Shown: one piece after another, positions 59,779 to 64,000 of the stretch
How positions within the stretch are numbered: the stretch's first letter is position 1
Layout of the letters: the number at the start of each line of letters is the position of its first letter
Assembly (NCBI GenBank): GCA_002943765.1
Contig: PQWQ01000003.1
Location: 2,232,001 to 2,296,000 of the forward strand
Length of the DNA stretch: 64,000 bases
Direction of reading: 5' to 3'
DNA from: Psoroptes ovis
Lineage: Eukaryota > Arthropoda > Arachnida > Sarcoptiformes > Psoroptidae
Notes under the pieces: generated by a model
What the model was told of the DNA's origin: nothing
The model's database searches: none
The model's input: only the letters and a program-made list of their open reading frames with translations
Made by a program: the position numbers and the translations under genes

Positions 59779-62700
59779 TTTTCCATCTTCTTTTTGTATT
59801 CTTTGCGGACTGAAATAATTATCATGTCCAAAGAAACTGACAAATATTCTTCTATGGTTCAAGTCAAGTTTAGTCGAATTTTCATTCATTTTTCATTTAT
59901 TCATCGATGATGATAAGATAATGATTGTTAAATATTTGATGTGTTTTTTTCACATCGATAGTAAATCAAATCAACCAAACAATCAATACCAAAAACGTTC
60001 AACAAATCTTCAAAAGTGCTAAAATAAAATGAAAACATGTAATAAAAATTTCGGAAAGAGCCAAAATAAAAGAATTCTTGAATAATGCAACGAAAAAAAA
60101 AATATTGAAGCATACACGACAATTCACACACACACACACACATACAAGTATGCATAGGTCATCGAGATTATTGTTATTTTGAAAAATAATAAGATTCAGA
60201 TTCAAATAATAAGATTGAATCGAACAACAATGTCAGAATTTTGACCTTCCTTTTTCGGCAAATTTTTTTTTTGTTCGTCAGAAGAAGAAAAGTGAAAAAT
60301 GAAATTAATGAATGGCAAAATGATTTTTGTGAAACATCTTGAGGATGTTATTCGAGAATGATGAATACAATGAAAATGAAAATTGAAATTTTTGAGCAAT
60401 GCAAAAGAATATTGAAGAAAAATCCTTGATTGAAAGGTGATTTGCATTTTCAAAAATGATAGATCAAAGATCAAGGTTAAACGGGGTAACAAATGAAGAA
60501 GATTACCTGCGTCCATTCAAAGAAATTGAATTGAATTCAATTAAAATATTATTGGAGAATATTTTTAAATTTTTTGATGCCGAAAATTTCCCAGTGAAAC
60601 ATGAAATAATCAATTTCCAATGATGAGAATTAGTGTGAATAGAAATTGAAAGTATTTTACTCATAATAATAATTAGTGTTTAGCTACAACAAGTAATAAT
60701 TTTGAATGAAGTGTTGTGGTTATGCAATCGATGGTTTCATCGATGATGTAAATGTTTAATAATTTTTTCTTTTTTTCATGAGTTTTCATTAACAAATTCA
60801 GCGAAAAAACAATGGACGAGGTGAAAAAAAAATTGATTAGCTTTCGCTTTGATGTTGGTTCACACACATTGGAAAATTATTAAAAAAATTAAAACAAATC
60901 ACGATCGATTTACATAATTTAAGATGTGAATAAAACAAAAATCAATGATTCGCAGGATTCTTTGAATCATTTGATTTGAATGATAATTTCAATTCAAGGA
61001 ATGAATCAAGAGATTAAAAATCGTTTGAACACTTTGATTTCGATCATTTTGATACTAACAAAGATTGAAAAATCAAACAAAAGGTGAAAACACAGACATT
61101 GTTCAAAGCTATTATTGGCATCAATAGGTAAGATCAGTAAAAGACGCTGCATCAAAGATAATAATGCAAAGATAACAATGCAAGATATGATAATCGGTTG
61201 ATAGATCAAAAATAAAAAATAATCATTGAAATTTTCATTTTTCAATTCGAAGAATCAATTGTAATTGTGAAAATATCATCTTAAGGTAAGGTTATCGTCT
61301 TCTTCAGATGATGACGATGATAATGATGACCTGAATGTATGTGAATTTAAAAATAAATAATCATTCATCAAATTTTTTTCCAGAAAAAACTAGTCGCAGA
61401 TCGATTATCAGCGTTTTGATTTTGACGATTTTTGTGTGAAATTATTCGATTTGAAAATGTTTGAATGAAAGAAAAACCTTGTATTTTATATTTTCGATTT
61501 AAATAGCTCATATTTCAAATTGATTCAAATTCATCATATTCATATTCAATCATATATCATTGAACGAAAATGGAAAATTTCTTCCACTTTTCTGCCATTT
61601 TTTTCAATCAAGAAAAAAACGCAGAGAATAATTAGACCACCAACATCGAATATTAATGAATTGATTGTATGTCGATGTGTGTCGGTGTATGTGTGTGTGC
61701 ATCAATAATCAGAAAATTTAAAAAGAAATTTCCATTGTTTTTTCTCCAATTTTCACATATCTGCAGCCATTGGACAACAACAATGTCGTTTATCATTTAT
61801 TATTCGTTCGTTTGTTTATTTTGTTCATTTTTAATCTTGAAATTTTTAACGAAAATCGAGAAGGAAAAATTTGATGAACTAACAACTTGTTGCTTGTAGC
61901 TGATACTATGGTTTTTCATTGAGAAATTGAAACAAAGAAAAAATTTGTAAAATTTTCCTTAAATTTATTCAGAAAAATCAAAAATTTTCTTAACAAAATA
62001 TTTTTAGAAAACATTTCACGAATACAATCAACAAACAACAGCCACAGCGAAATGGGTTTGTCAACGATTTAATTATTTGTTGATTATGAAGCCAAAAAAA
62101 ACTGATGAAAGCATAATTAACATGAAATAAATAAATGTAATTATTACATGAAATGCTTCATTTTTCCTTGGAATAATAATAAAGTGAAAATTGAAATGAT
62201 TTCTTAAAATAAAACGGAAATAATCATCATTGTATCATGCATTATTATCTGTATCATCATCATAAAGTATCATACGTAGTATCGAATTCAATATCATTTG
62301 AATATCGGTGAAAATTTGACATTTTCAGAGATGCAATGATTCAATGATTGAATGAAACAAAATGCTGATTAACCTATCCACAAAAATATCGTCAATCATT
62401 ACCAAAAGAAGAAGAAGAAGTAGAGATATCAACTTCCTTGATATGATGTTTGTTGTCGAGATACTTCGAATCAAAACGAAAATACAATTGAAAAAAAAAT
62501 GTATGAAATGAAAATTGGCAGTTTGTTATGAAAAAAAAATCAAATTCAAAAAATGATATTTCCTTGACAGCAGCATCAACAATAAATACTAAACGACACA
62601 CACAAGATTATCACTTAAATAACACATCAATATACGAGTCTCTGTGTGTGCTAAATTGGCGAAATTTGTCAAAAAAAAAAAAAAAAATCTAAGCCATCGT

Positions 62701-64000
62701 TTATCATTTCAAAAACATCTCATTTGTTATATTTCGATGATCGTTTGTTTGATTTTATTTTGAATATTTTGTATCTTTTTAAAATATTCAAAAAATAAGG
62801 AATTGAATAATGATTTAAATATCTCGTCCTCCGCCCTTTCAAAAAAAGTTTCAAAATTAAATTTGGAAATTAAAATGAAACAAATCCAATAATTACTGTT
62901 TGTAATCAAATCATAATTTGTAATCTTTTTCCAAATTTATCGATATATTTATTTGTTTCAAAATGATTCATTTCATTTTAATCTTTTGAAATGACATTTT
63001 ATCAAAGTCATACAAGTCAATTATAATAAATTTCAACTTGATTGTAAAGGTGTGGATCAGTTTAAATTTGTTTCTTTTTTAGTTCAAATGTCATTTTTTA
63101 TATGATAAAATGTCAAAAAAAAAAACATTTGTTGATACTCGTCTTAGTGGAAATCAGTTTTCAGCTTTTATACCTTCGAAATTCAATCGAGATGATGATG
63201 GGCGAACATTGAATTTAGTTCATTTTATTTTGTTAAAAAAAAAAATTCCAATAAAAAACATCATCTCAATCCATTTTTTTTACCAAATTCAGTTTGATTA
63301 ATCAATGTTCTATTAAATTTCATTAATTACAAATTTTTATTGCAAAAGGCGTCAATTTTGTCGATCAATTTATGGTGATAATTTATTTTCAAACAAAAAC
63401 AAGAAAATTTAATTTAAATTCATTGAATTTGAAAAGTTACGATCAAGTTTTTGTTTCTCGAATCAAGAAATGAGGTAAAATACAATCATTAATCAAACAT
63501 TGAATGATTTTTCTCAGCGATCAATCGATTGATTGTGATCAAACGATCAATAATCGTCAAATCCTGATCCTAAATCCTAAATCATAATCATCGATTACTG
63601 CTGAGTTTAGGCGGGTGAAAAAATAAACGAAATTGTAACATTTGTAACAAATCTTTTTTTTTTTTTTTTTTTTGCTCTTATTCAATGATAATCTGATTTG
63701 ATGATTGGGAAATTTTTTCTTTTGTTTCTAATATAAATCATGTCCTCGAAAGATAATTTTTTCTTTTTCTCCATCTTATTCTCGTTAGAAAATCATTGTC
63801 AACATCCATGATTATCAATTATGTTCATGTTATTATTATTATTATTATTTTTCTTGACATTTTTTAATGAATATTTTTTTCTGATCATTATTTAGTTTCA
63901 TATTTCTATCATAATTTTTTTTTTTCAAGTATGAAATTATGATTAACATTCAAATTTTTAATTAATTAGCTTAGCAATGGTGGCCATTGTTGTTGTTGCT
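59779..64000. repeat. 8.3-kb tandem duplication, second copy (cut by window edge)
   Basis: This segment repeats 51463-55683 almost base for base to the end of the window. Differences noticed are one substitution (54856 A versus 63174 C), two extra A in a homopolymer near 62671 and a one-base T-tract difference near 63914. Its left junction abuts unique sequence (…CAAACACATA then TTTTCC). The rest of this copy lies outside the window. Confidence 0.93.

Noticed and set aside
42246..64000. CRISPR-like or tandem satellite array
   Set aside because: Only di- and trinucleotide repeats and the long direct duplications are present; there is no regularly spaced short repeat array.

Overview
The window is eukaryotic nuclear DNA from a small, AT-rich arthropod genome, most likely an acariform (astigmatid) mite. 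Coding exons are separated by very short GT-AG introns, mostly 50-90 bp. Proteins carry Asn/Asp/Ser/Gln-rich low-complexity inserts, and several orthologues (BUD31, LSM6, Raptor, NUP37, EXOSC7, LARS2, MRM2) are clearly metazoan. The mite assignment is inferred from gene style and base composition. It does not rest on a diagnostic gene.

The left 42 kb is compact and gene-rich. In order it holds: the N-terminus of an AT-hook protein (minus, cut by the window edge); BUD31 (+); a mitochondrial dicarboxylate carrier (-); nucleoporin NUP37 (-); a PRELI-only relative of SEC14L1/retm (-); exosome subunit EXOSC7/RRP42 (+); Raptor of mTORC1 (+); mitochondrial 2'-O-methyltransferase MRM2 (-); an intron-containing tRNA-Ala(AGC) (-); LSM6 (+); a multipass, gustatory-receptor-like membrane protein (+); mitochondrial leucyl-tRNA synthetase LARS2 (-); a TAF6/TAF6L histone-fold subunit (+); an SLC46-family transporter (-); and a very large multi-PDZ scaffold related to IL16/PDZD2/Drosophila big bang (-, about 12.3 kb of genomic span). 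I assembled exon joins by hand. In every multi-exon gene the reading phases close.

The right 21.8 kb (42,246-64,000) has no coding gene I can support. It contains simple repeats, inverted repeats, at least one short mariner-like MITE and a GC-rich 26-bp perfect palindrome beside an A28 tract. Its dominant feature is a nearly identical 8.3-kb tandem duplication whose second copy runs off the window.

A second near-identical tandem duplication, 1.64 kb, spans the boundary between the SLC46 gene and the PDZ gene. It has duplicated the last two PDZ-gene exons and the SLC46 promoter with its first 23 codons, and it creates a small chimeric reading frame. Two such duplications with almost no divergence in one window point to very recent segmental duplication or to assembly error.

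The genes do not form a pathway or operon; this is an ordinary housekeeping neighbourhood. I found no convincing new biological system. The most interesting items are the two duplications, the PRELI-only SEC14L-like protein, the tRNA-Ala intron and the probable alternative exon use in the PDZ scaffold.
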